Origin: Methanocrinis alkalitolerans
GTDB lineage: Archaea; Halobacteriota; Methanosarcinia; Methanotrichales; Methanotrichaceae
Direction: 5' to 3'
Assembly (NCBI RefSeq): GCF_029167205.1
Contig: NZ_JARFPL010000026.1
Coordinates: 1-35,578, forward strand
DNA length: 35,578 nucleotides
Shown: positions 29,038 through 35,578 of the stretch, in pieces
Position numbering within the stretch: position 1 is the stretch's first letter
How the letters are laid out: every line of letters starts with the position of its first letter
The notes under the pieces: generated by a model
Database searches by the model: none
Told to the model about the DNA's origin: nothing
The model's input: only the letters and a program-made list of their open reading frames with translations
Position numbers and translations under genes: made by a program

Positions 29038-30918
29038 CTGAGGCGGCTATTGATCACGGTGTTGATAGCTATAATAGCCATGCACGATGGCTGCGCCCTT
29101 AGCAGCGGCTCCATATCTGCATCAAATGATGCACTGGATTTCCTGACTGCAGGCAGCAGCCTCAAAGGGGAAGATCTGACGGCAAAGGCTTCAGCATCCA
29201 TTCATCCTTCAAACCAACTGGGCAGCACGTCGATTAATGATAGAATCGGATATCTGATCGCGAGGTCTGACCTGCCATCAGGCCTATATCCGAATTTGGA
29301 TCGTATCGCCGCAGACGAGAACGACGGCCATAAGGTGATAAGCGACCACTCTACCGACAGCTCCAGCCAAGGATCGAAGATAGCAATGAATTTGGATCGC
29401 CTGCCTTCGGGAAGTGAAATACCAATAGAAGCCTCAGCAAATGGCCTTCGGATCGCGAGTTCTGATTTGGCATCAGATTCAGGTTCAAATTTGGATCGCC
29501 TCGTCTACGATTTGGCGAATATTGAAGATGACGAAAGGAGCTTTTTGGCGTCGAGTTCTGGTCTCAGATCCGATATAGGGACGAATTTAGATTATTTATC
29601 ACTGTCAGAAATAAGATCTTCCCGGGGGCTAGCAGGGAATCTTCCTTCGATGGTGAGCACCTATGATAAGTCGATGGATGTGAATACTAACCTAAACCGA
29701 GTCTTCGATATTGAAGACGACCTTTCAATAGCGGATATCTACATCGGATCGTATTCATCATCTGATCCAGGTGAATTATATAAATACGCTGAAACTGTTC
29801 TACCAACCGCGGTAATCATTCCCGGCCTTTATATCACAAATCCGGATTTAACCCCAGGAAACAGTGCAAATGTGGGCTATAGATACGAACCGGTACGGGT
29901 TGTGAAAAAAGAGACGGAGATCGAGCAGCTCTTAGGCAGCTATGATCCTATACATGATATCGACACGAACTTCGATTACATCAGCAAGAATTTAAACTAT
30001 AACAAAGAGGCCGACACAGAAAAAGCCGTTCCATCAGATTACCCGCGCTTCAATTCAGCCCTGGGTTCGGGCTCCTTGGTCAAGTCGGATGTAAGTTTGC
30101 TCGAAACCGGTTACGTCAAGAAGGATCTCCCACCCCATATCAATCGAAATATCGACTTCTTGATTAAGAATGGGGATAGGTCAAGTGAGCATATTGTACC
30201 CTATCTCTTCGGCAGGTGGTATGAAGAGGAAGAGATCGGCGGCAAGAGGGGTGAGAATCCCCAGAATTACGCCGTTGTGGTGGGGATCAACAGCTATACC
30301 GATTGGAGGGGACTACGCACTGCTGTAAATGATGCCAACGATATTTCCCAAATATTGGAGGCCTGCGGCTACCAAGTCGTCGAGCTGACGGACAATACCG
30401 AGTTGAAGCCCACCAAGGAGAATATTTTAAGGATGTCCCTGGAAGATCTCAGGAAGAAACAAAATGGCGGAAATATCATATTCTACTTCTCTGGCCATGG
30501 CGTCCGGGATGATGATGGCACCTTCTATCTTGTTCCGCAGGATGCCAGGAGTGATGACCTCTCGACCCTGATCAGCGAACTGGAGCTGAGGGGATATATG
30601 AGGGATCTGAACAACCTGGCGGTGATCATCGATGCCTGTAACAGTGGCGATCTGAAAATAGCTGGTGATGGGCAGCTTGTTCTCACCTCATCAAAGAAGG
30701 ATGAGCCGAGCAACGAAAAGTGGTTTGGATCAGGGAGCGTCTTCACGTACAACTTAATCAGAGCCATAGAAGAGGAGATGCAATCGGGCGGGAATATATC
30801 CCTTAGAGAATGCTTCTATAAGGCCAGAGAAGATACAGTGCGGTGGTCCAATCGGCGTTTTATGAGCCAGACTCCCGAAATCATCGATTTGACGGGGGGC
30901 TATCACCTCATCAGATGA
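29038..30918 (+). CDS. Secreted caspase-like (metacaspase-type) peptidase with NLD-repeat prodomain
   Basis: 626 residues from CTG 29038, which has GAGGTGAT 4 nt upstream and yields MRRLLITVLIAIIAM, a proper signal peptide. TTG 29050, GTG 29059 and ATG 29080 are conventional alternatives but lack a Shine-Dalgarno or the positive charges. The C-terminal domain (about 409-626) is a C14 caspase fold: YAVVVGINSYTDWRGLRTAVNDANDI, FYFSGHGVRDDDG with catalytic His487, VIIDACNSGDL with Cys534. The long prodomain (25-400) is low-complexity and repeats N-[LFI]-[DN]-[RYF]-[LIV] at about 86, 118, 151, 183, 218, 311 and 371. Family peptidases cleave after basic or acidic residues; the target here is unknown. 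Secretion is unusual for caspases but known in prokaryotic metacaspase-like proteins. Confidence 0.88.
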   Translation: MRRLLITVLIAIIAMHDGCALSSGSISASNDALDFLTAGSSLKGEDLTAKASASIHPSNQLGSTSINDRIGYLIARSDLPSGLYPNLDRIAADENDGHKVISDHSTDSSSQGSKIAMNLDRLPSGSEIPIEASANGLRIASSDLASDSGSNLDRLVYDLANIEDDERSFLASSSGLRSDIGTNLDYLSLSEIRSSRGLAGNLPSMVSTYDKSMDVNTNLNRVFDIEDDLSIADIYIGSYSSSDPGELYKYAETVLPTAVIIPGLYITNPDLTPGNSANVGYRYEPVRVVKKETEIEQLLGSYDPIHDIDTNFDYISKNLNYNKEADTEKAVPSDYPRFNSALGSGSLVKSDVSLLETGYVKKDLPPHINRNIDFLIKNGDRSSEHIVPYLFGRWYEEEEIGGKRGENPQNYAVVVGINSYTDWRGLRTAVNDANDISQILEACGYQVVELTDNTELKPTKENILRMSLEDLRKKQNGGNIIFYFSGHGVRDDDGTFYLVPQDARSDDLSTLISELELRGYMRDLNNLAVIIDACNSGDLKIAGDGQLVLTSSKKDEPSNEKWFGSGSVFTYNLIRAIEEEMQSGGNISLRECFYKAREDTVRWSNRRFMSQTPEIIDLTGGYHLIR

Positions 30919-30981
30919 GCCGCTATAGCCGCTCTCGTTCATATCAAGACTCGGCCTTTACACAGGACCGATGATGCCCAG

Positions 30982-31314
30982 TCACTTCGGACGAAGTACC
31001 TCCTCGAATATCCTCTCCTCCAGCATTTCAAGCTCTTTTACATCCTTTCTCCATCTCTTCAAGAGGGAATACTGGTTTATTCCTATGATCACGAAGAGGC
31101 AGCAGAGGATGATGTTTATGGCGGTCAAGGTCATATTAAAATCGAAGAAGCCCTTCTGGTGCGAGTACGATACAAATGCGATCCCGTTCGCGACGAGCCC
31201 CACAGGCGCGAGGATCAAACCCCCTATGATAAGAAGCTTCAAATATCTCTTCCTCCGCTCGATCTCCTCCACAAATCCATAGTATATATCCGTGAGGTTA
31301 TCTTTATCTGACAT
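30982..31314 (-). CDS. Two-helix membrane protein of unknown function
   Basis: 110 residues from ATG 31314. Helices at about 26-48 (LKLLIIGGLILAPVGLVANGIAF) and 59-80 (MTLTAINIILCCLFVIIGI), with charged ends, RKRYLK before and KRWRKDVKELEMLEERIFEEVL after, suggesting a cytoplasmic coiled-coil tail. Start lies 2 nt after the stop of the winged-helix gene at 31317, so the two are cotranscribed. The pair suggests a membrane-linked sensor or regulator module. I recognise no named family. Confidence 0.75.
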   Translation of the reverse strand: MSDKDNLTDIYYGFVEEIERRKRYLKLLIIGGLILAPVGLVANGIAFVSYSHQKGFFDFNMTLTAINIILCCLFVIIGINQYSLLKRWRKDVKELEMLEERIFEEVLRPK

Positions 31315-31316
31315 CC

Positions 31317-31616
31317 TCAATCACTCCACTCGTCCGACTCGAAGAGCTCTGAATTTATCCTCTTGAACCAGTTGTACCTCTCCTTTCCGAGCTCCGTCAG
31401 CTCAAGGGCGATGACGGTCCGGCCGCCCCATTTCTCTTTCATCTCAACGATATATCCGGCTTCCTGCAGCATCTTCAGGTACTTCTCTCCGGACGTCGTC
31501 TTCAGGTTGGCACACTGGATTACATGGGTCTTCAAAGCCCGGTCCTTTGACTGATATCGAGCGATGCATTCAAGAATCCTCAATATTATCTTGACAGCTG
31601 GTCGATATCTTACCAC
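31317..31616 (-). CDS. Winged-helix regulator (99 aa), partner of the two-helix membrane protein
   Basis: GTG 31616 start, 99 residues. VKIILRILECIARYQSKDRALKTHVIQCANLKTTSGEKYLKMLQEAGYIVEMKEKWGGRTVIALELTELGKERYNWF has the archaeal winged-helix pattern: helix-turn-helix THVIQCANLKTTSGEKYLKML, wing around GGRTVIALELTELG. TATA-like TTTAAAAG near 31652. Likely cotranscribed with 30982-31314 and perhaps regulating the surface genes around it. Related in type to the regulator at 27853. Confidence 0.87.
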   Translation of the reverse strand: MVRYRPAVKIILRILECIARYQSKDRALKTHVIQCANLKTTSGEKYLKMLQEAGYIVEMKEKWGGRTVIALELTELGKERYNWFKRINSELFESDEWSD

Positions 31617-32098
31617 TATTTTACCACATCCTAATTGCTCGCCTTTCTTTTAAAGGTCTTCTGTACCTTTGTTACCTCGTATTCCGAACTGCAGATTGTT
31701 TCACAACCTTTATTAGCAGAGTCAACTATCATTTGAGATCGAAGGGAACCGATTGGACGCCTCCTCTTAGTTCCCCTCCTCAATCAAGGCCTTCTCCGAG
31801 GAAGATGGTACTTGCCTTCCTTTTTCGGCTGCCATCTGCAGCATTGTGCTTTGACGATACCCGTGGAGCAAATGCCATACTCGCAAAAGCCTGGAGTTAG
31901 CACCGCCCGCAAAATATTGGCTCATTCTTGCGATTGACCAATTAGCACGGACTAGTTGTTGTTTCTTGACTATAAACTGGTTGCTTATTCATAGTACTAA
32001 CGATTTGTTCTTAATTGCGATTCACATCATGATATATTATATCAACAGCATATACTCCATCGCCATATTATGTATCGATTCCGCCCCTCAAATGGTTA
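31617..32098. other. Gene-free region
   Basis: About 480 bp without a credible gene on either strand. TATA-like sequences lie at 31652 (for the regulator), 32036-32044 and 32067-32075 (for the gene at 32099). No hairpin or repeat of note was found. Confidence 0.45.
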
Positions 32099-32668
32099 GT
32101 GGTGCTGGAGATGGTAACTCATCATAAGATAAAATGGATGGCGACTCTGCTCATATTGCTCCTAGCTGCGGCTGACGGTGCCTGTGGGGATGATGAGATT
32201 CGCCACTTCAGCGCTCAGTATGCATTAGATCAGGCTTCGGATTCCGAAGTCGGATCCATATTCTCCATTAAGATGGACATAAATAATAATTTGAATATAA
32301 TATCCGATGCTCCATCTAAGGACTACAATTCTCTGAAGAGCGAAATATCCCTCGATTTGAACACCATCATCGAGGATTCATATCAAATAGATGACATATT
32401 TGGGATGAAATTTACCATTCCCTCGTCTGAAATCTCTGCTGATCAACCTTCATCGATCACGTCGGATTCGCCCATCATCCCTTTCGGATCTGACATCACC
32501 GGATCTCAAGGTGCAGAGTATTTGGAGTGGAGTTATCCGGCGTTCTCTTCATGGGAAAATCCCTATGATCTCGATGAGAGTATTATTGAGGTAACAACGT
32601 CAGATCCAATTTTTCACAAGACCTATCAGATGCTAGATCAGATCGTAATCAGTGGTATGAATTTTTGA
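32099..32668 (+). CDS. Secreted acidic protein of unknown function (189 aa)
   Basis: Starts at GTG 32099 (leaderless from CATATTATG at 32067) or, equally plausible, ATG 32111, giving MVTHHKIKWMATLLILLLAAADGACG as a signal peptide. The mature part is acidic, Ser/Asp/Ile-rich and low in lysine. Two segments, DINNNLNIIS (about 60-69) and SLDLNTIIED (about 84-93), resemble the repeats in the caspase-like prodomain at 29038. No known domain. Being nearby, with the same composition, it may be a partner or substrate of the peptidase, which is speculation. Confidence 0.7.
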   Translation: MVLEMVTHHKIKWMATLLILLLAAADGACGDDEIRHFSAQYALDQASDSEVGSIFSIKMDINNNLNIISDAPSKDYNSLKSEISLDLNTIIEDSYQIDDIFGMKFTIPSSEISADQPSSITSDSPIIPFGSDITGSQGAEYLEWSYPAFSSWENPYDLDESIIEVTTSDPIFHKTYQMLDQIVISGMNF

Positions 32669-32824
32669 TGTTCTTGTAAAGAGAAGCATCTTCAGGATTG
32701 AAACGCAAAATCACTGACACCGCCCGGTCCCTCAGCTGATGTAATAAATCAACCATCATGCTGACCAAAATTTTGATTCGAGGGATGTTCTTCCCGAAAG
32801 GTAATAATATATAGAACCTTAGAG

Positions 32825-33376
32825 ATGCATACCATTATGCAAGGGAGAAATCTCGCCCTCATTTTATTGATGGTGATCGCTCCGGGCGTCTCAGCTGGCC
32901 TCGATGGGACGGCTACGCCGACGGATCTGAACTCTTCCGAAACGCTCTCTCATATAACTGAACGACAAAATGGATTGCATTATATCGAGGAAATGACTGA
33001 TATTCGCGTTCAATATAATGAAGATCTCGGTTATTCGTCCGACATTTTAGACGAATTTGTGAAAAAAAATATTACAAATAGAGATGCCGTTATGGTGACG
33101 ATGGCCATACTCGTTCTTGCATCCAGGACTAAAGATGCCGCCAGCCGGATAGATCCTCCAGACGATTACGTCAAATATCACTTCTATGTTCAGCGTTCTT
33201 TGGATTATCTTGAGGAATATCTGTGGAACATGGGGAAGTTCTATGAGACGGGCAACAATGCCTACGCCATTCTGGCGAGGGATGCTTTCAATTTGAGCGT
33301 ATATTATTATGAGAGAAGCATAGAAGAATTCGCCCTGGTCCAGAAGTCTGGTTCGGCCGATAGCTCCCCGGCCTGA
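32825..33376 (+). CDS. Secreted helical protein of unknown function (183 aa)
   Basis: ATG 32825, or ATG 32837 which fits the TATA AATAATATATAG (32803-32813) better. Signal peptide MQGRNLALILLMVIAPGVSAG. The mature protein is strongly helical and acidic with heptad-like segments: RDAVMVTMAILVLASRTKDAASRI, YHFYVQRSLDYLEEYLWNMGKF, AFNLSVYYYERSIEEFALVQ. No family recognised. One of a run of secreted proteins in this AT-rich part. Confidence 0.7.
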   Translation: MHTIMQGRNLALILLMVIAPGVSAGLDGTATPTDLNSSETLSHITERQNGLHYIEEMTDIRVQYNEDLGYSSDILDEFVKKNITNRDAVMVTMAILVLASRTKDAASRIDPPDDYVKYHFYVQRSLDYLEEYLWNMGKFYETGNNAYAILARDAFNLSVYYYERSIEEFALVQKSGSADSSPA

Positions 33377-33521
33377 GGAGAGCCATCCGCAATCTGCCAC
33401 GGGCCGCAACATCGTGCCCATCAAGTCTATCGATGGGTTCATGAGCGGTTCTATTCAGCAAGCCGCCGGCAGGATCCCCGAACTTATCGGCTCTGGCGCC
33501 CTGCCCCCGTCATCCGTCTAT

Positions 33522-34307
33522 CTAGTCCCTTTTATGGACCGTGCTCATCTGTATCACCGTTCGCTGTCTATTCGTCCCTGAGATATGCTCATCTCCTTCG
33601 CTGAAAATGGTCTTTTGGTCGCTTGCTACCTGTCGATATTTCAGGCGGGTGACTCCCGTGGCTTCGGCATCAATGAAGACGCTCGTATTCTTAGTTGGCT
33701 GGAAGATAACTCGCTCAACGCCATCGTCACTTGCGATGACCGTCATGTTCATCCGCTCCAGTTTCAGGTCGCGTATATTGATCTTCGAGAGTTCTGTATT
33801 ATAAAGAAAGCCAGACCCGATGTAATCTAGATTATTGCCGGCGAATTCTCGATCATTGATTCCAGTGCCGGCGTATCGGACTTCTCGGACGGAGCCGATT
33901 ATTACAGGCCATAATTCATAATAGTTAAATATGTATTTAGCCTCACCACGGGGCTTGATCACCTCTCTTTTGACCTCCTCTTTCGCGGATGAACGCAAGT
34001 AGAGGGATTCGCTATATTCGAAGGATCCTTCATATGCCCCTGTCCTATCCTCGATACGGACATCGTTCAAGCCTGCATTCGCGTATCTTGAATGATATCC
34101 TCCGATGCTTCTGCCGTCGGGGGTCACGTTTATTGATGAGATCTTTCCGGTTACGTGGCCCTCCATGTCGAAGCCCACGGTGCCGCTCTCTCTATATATC
34201 TCCCAGCCGTCTACAGATGCAAACCAGGATATTGCGCCATTCACATTAGTTAAGAAGAATATAACAATTAAAGCAATAAACAGATGCCCGATATAATTAG
34301 ATCTCAA
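33522..34307 (-). CDS. Secreted beta-rich protein of unknown function (261 aa)
   Basis: TTG 34307 with AGGCGATCA upstream. MRSNYIGHLFIALIVIFFLTNVNGA is a signal peptide. The mature part is beta-rich with many N-x-S/T sites (INVT, MNMT, KNTS). It contains NNLDYIG (about 159-165), resembling the repeat of the caspase-like prodomain. Overlapping composition and operon order with the gene at 34389 (81 nt gap, same strand) suggest both are surface proteins expressed together. No domain recognised. Confidence 0.72.
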   Translation of the reverse strand: MRSNYIGHLFIALIVIFFLTNVNGAISWFASVDGWEIYRESGTVGFDMEGHVTGKISSINVTPDGRSIGGYHSRYANAGLNDVRIEDRTGAYEGSFEYSESLYLRSSAKEEVKREVIKPRGEAKYIFNYYELWPVIIGSVREVRYAGTGINDREFAGNNLDYIGSGFLYNTELSKINIRDLKLERMNMTVIASDDGVERVIFQPTKNTSVFIDAEATGVTRLKYRQVASDQKTIFSEGDEHISGTNRQRTVIQMSTVHKRD

Positions 34308-34388
34308 GTGATCGCCTCAATCCAACAAAAATATAAAAAAATTGTTTGGGGATCGAGGCTGAGCTGGGCGCAACGACTCCCCTCGCTT

Positions 34389-35198
34389 CTACCATCCGGA
34401 TCCCGTGGGCCACACCGTGGGCTGGTAGAATGGATAGCTCGGAGGTTTCGGCGGTGCAGGCCAATCGAACCCCGGTGGGCTTGTGGCTCCGGGTCCACCT
34501 GTCGGGGTTAAGACCGCGTCTCCATATGTGGCCTTTGCCGTGTCTTTGTAGTCGTATTTCTTCGGACTTCCTGTATAATAGAACGAATCTGTAGAATAAT
34601 GGGCACTCCTTTTCCGGTTATTCTTTGCCGACAGAGTCCTGGTGATCTTGTCTCCCCATGCCTGGTTGAGGGTCTGGGTGGCGATGGCTTCTGTCGAGGA
34701 GGCCTTCGCCTCATTGGTGAAGACGACGCCGCCCTTTGTTATATCCGTCGTGACCTTGGCCTCGTAGTTCTTCCTGTTCCTGGCGAAGGCGCTGAAGGTT
34801 ATCGAGTCTGCGCTGACGACGTCCCACTCCTCGCTGGCGATGGCATAACTGCCCATGTTACTTGCGCCAGCGGTGTTGCTCAGGGATATCCCCAATACAG
34901 CGTTCTTCAAGTTGTAAGTTACCTTTACATAGTCGTTGTAGTTGCTGTATACAGATTCTTCTCCTTGGTAATCTAAGCCGTTGACCTGGGTATTTTGCTG
35001 CAGGGTTACAGAGCTGCCGTAGTTCAGGGACGACGTGCTGGAAAAGCCGCCCTTGGGATCGGTGCTCAGCGTCTCCGATATACTGGAAGAGCTTCCACCA
35101 CTGGTTCCTCCAAAATTCGAGGTGATGCCGCAGGCGTTCGAAACCAAAAAAAGCAGACTGAGCATCAGAACGAGCGCATATCCGGACTTGTGGTTCAT
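34389..35198 (-). CDS. Secreted Ser/Gly-rich protein with proline-rich C-terminus (269 aa)
   Basis: Starts at ATG 35198, where AAAGGAGGT lies 6 nt upstream; the longer frame to 35225 would place the Shine-Dalgarno inside the gene. Signal peptide MNHKSGYALVLMLSLLFLVSNACG. A Gly/Ser-rich stretch (GGTSGGSSSSIS) is followed by a beta-rich region (Y-N-D-Y-V-K-V-T-Y-N-L, FSAFARNRKNYEAKVTT), then SAKNNRKRSAHYSTDSFYYTG and a proline/tryptophan tail (PGFDWPAPPKPPSYPFYQPTVWP). The tail might bind carbohydrate or wall material. No known family. TATA AATTTATAG near 35245. Confidence 0.75.
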   Translation of the reverse strand: MNHKSGYALVLMLSLLFLVSNACGITSNFGGTSGGSSSSISETLSTDPKGGFSSTSSLNYGSSVTLQQNTQVNGLDYQGEESVYSNYNDYVKVTYNLKNAVLGISLSNTAGASNMGSYAIASEEWDVVSADSITFSAFARNRKNYEAKVTTDITKGGVVFTNEAKASSTEAIATQTLNQAWGDKITRTLSAKNNRKRSAHYSTDSFYYTGSPKKYDYKDTAKATYGDAVLTPTGGPGATSPPGFDWPAPPKPPSYPFYQPTVWPTGSGW

Positions 35199-35378
35199 TA
35201 TTACCTCCTTTATTAACTTGTGCACTCTCTATTTTATCTACTATAAATTTTTCGGTAACATTGGTAGGTTATAGTTGCGGCTATTCGATTTTATTGGTTA
35301 TAAGAATACATGTATAATTTTCATCCTCTTTTTTTAATCCTCTTTTAACTTGTAGGATCGGAAAGGACGAAGCGGGAA

Positions 35379-35402
35379 GTCCCCATCCTTCAGGGTGGGG
35401 AT
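35379..35402 (+). repeat. IS200/IS605 left-end hairpin
   Basis: CCCCATCC (35381-35388) pairs with GGGTGGGG (35393-35400) over the loop TTCA, with one G-T pairing. Such imperfect palindromes are bound by TnpA as single strands. The GTCCCC...GGGGAT pattern is typical of archaeal IS605 ends. Confidence 0.75.
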
Positions 35403-35484
35403 GAAAGCGGAGTCCTTCCCTTTGCTTCTGCTAACCGATAACTATTTAAGGGAATAATGGGATACACACATTCTGTTAAATCCA

Positions 35485-35578
35485 ATGAAATACAAGCTCA
35501 ACCGATCTGCACATTCTGTGTACTCACTTCACTATCACTTGGTGGTAGTCATCAAGTACCGAAGGAAAGCACTCTATG
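35485..35578 (+). CDS. tnpA: IS200/IS605 transposase TnpA (Y1 HUH), N-terminal part
   Basis: 31 codons from ATG 35485 to the window edge. MKYKLNRSAHSVYSLHYHLVVVIKYRRKALY matches the start of the Y1 transposase, in which H-Y-H-L-V-x-x-x-K-Y-R is the first conserved strand. The HUH metal motif and the catalytic Tyr would lie beyond the edge. TATA CTATTTAAGG (35444-35453) is about 36 nt upstream. Confidence 0.88.
   Translation, partial: MKYKLNRSAHSVYSLHYHLVVVIKYRRKALY

Larger units (their letters stand above)
35375..35578 (+). mobile_element. Left end of an IS200/IS605-family element, truncated by window edge
   Basis: The hairpin at 35379-35402 followed by the N-terminus of a TnpA-like Y1 transposase is the usual left-end layout of IS200/IS605 elements. 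The true 5' boundary is uncertain; it should be a short tetra- or pentanucleotide just before the hairpin. The right end and any tnpB are beyond the window. Confidence 0.8.

Noticed and set aside
1..35578. CRISPR array, tRNA or rRNA genes
   Set aside because: No regularly spaced 24-40 bp repeats and no GGTTCRA-type tRNA arm with matching acceptor sequence outside coding regions were found. A covariance search would be the decisive check.

Overview
The window looks like chromosomal DNA of a methanogenic archaeon. The best fit is the Methanotrichaceae (Methanothrix/Methanosaeta/Methanocrinis type), but this is inferred from gene content and not from a marker gene. Pointers are a formaldehyde-activating enzyme (tetrahydromethanopterin chemistry), an MJ0208/DmrX-type iron-sulfur flavoprotein, a two-subunit GMP synthetase, an archaeal EndoQ with a PCNA-binding tail, Lhr helicase, Thg1, and TATA boxes about 26-30 nt upstream of many start codons (leaderless genes). 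No tRNA, rRNA or CRISPR array was seen.

Layout. 1-3.5 kb: the 5' part of a secreted Ig-like repeat protein, a tiny DUF1328 membrane protein, a secreted protein of unknown function, a 51-residue ribbon-helix-helix-like protein and an AI-2E-type permease. 3.5-7.6 kb: fae and the dmrX-like gene head to head, guaAa, a YkgJ-type cysteine-cluster protein, then a minus-strand PRC-barrel / thg1 / Hfq-like group. 7.9-11.3 kb: a second Ig-like repeat surface protein (paralogue of the first) and a divergent secreted DUF11 protein. 11.5-20.2 kb: guaAb, hisB-hisA, lhr, a LOG-like protein, an antitoxin/RelE pair, and an xseA-xseB-SGNH hydrolase operon. 20.2-26.4 kb: sfsA, a cbiMNQO metal transporter operon, larB and endoQ. 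This core is GC-rich and densely packed.

26.4-35.4 kb is more AT-rich and gene-poor. It holds several secreted proteins of unknown function, a secreted caspase-like peptidase, two winged-helix regulators (one paired with a two-helix membrane protein) and, at the right edge, the left end of an IS200/IS605 element with the start of tnpA. This is the accessory part. A short N-L-D-[RY]-[LI] motif recurs seven times in the caspase prodomain and similar strings occur in neighbouring secreted proteins, so these genes may form one extracytoplasmic system. That is a hypothesis only.

Other points of note: cbiM appears to start at CTG, which restores the MHIMEGF N-terminus needed for metal binding; hisB lacks the first HHxxED metal motif; an archaeal Sm protein carries the bacterial Hfq signature KHAIST; and three divergent gene pairs share one near-symmetrical TATA element placed about midway between their start codons.
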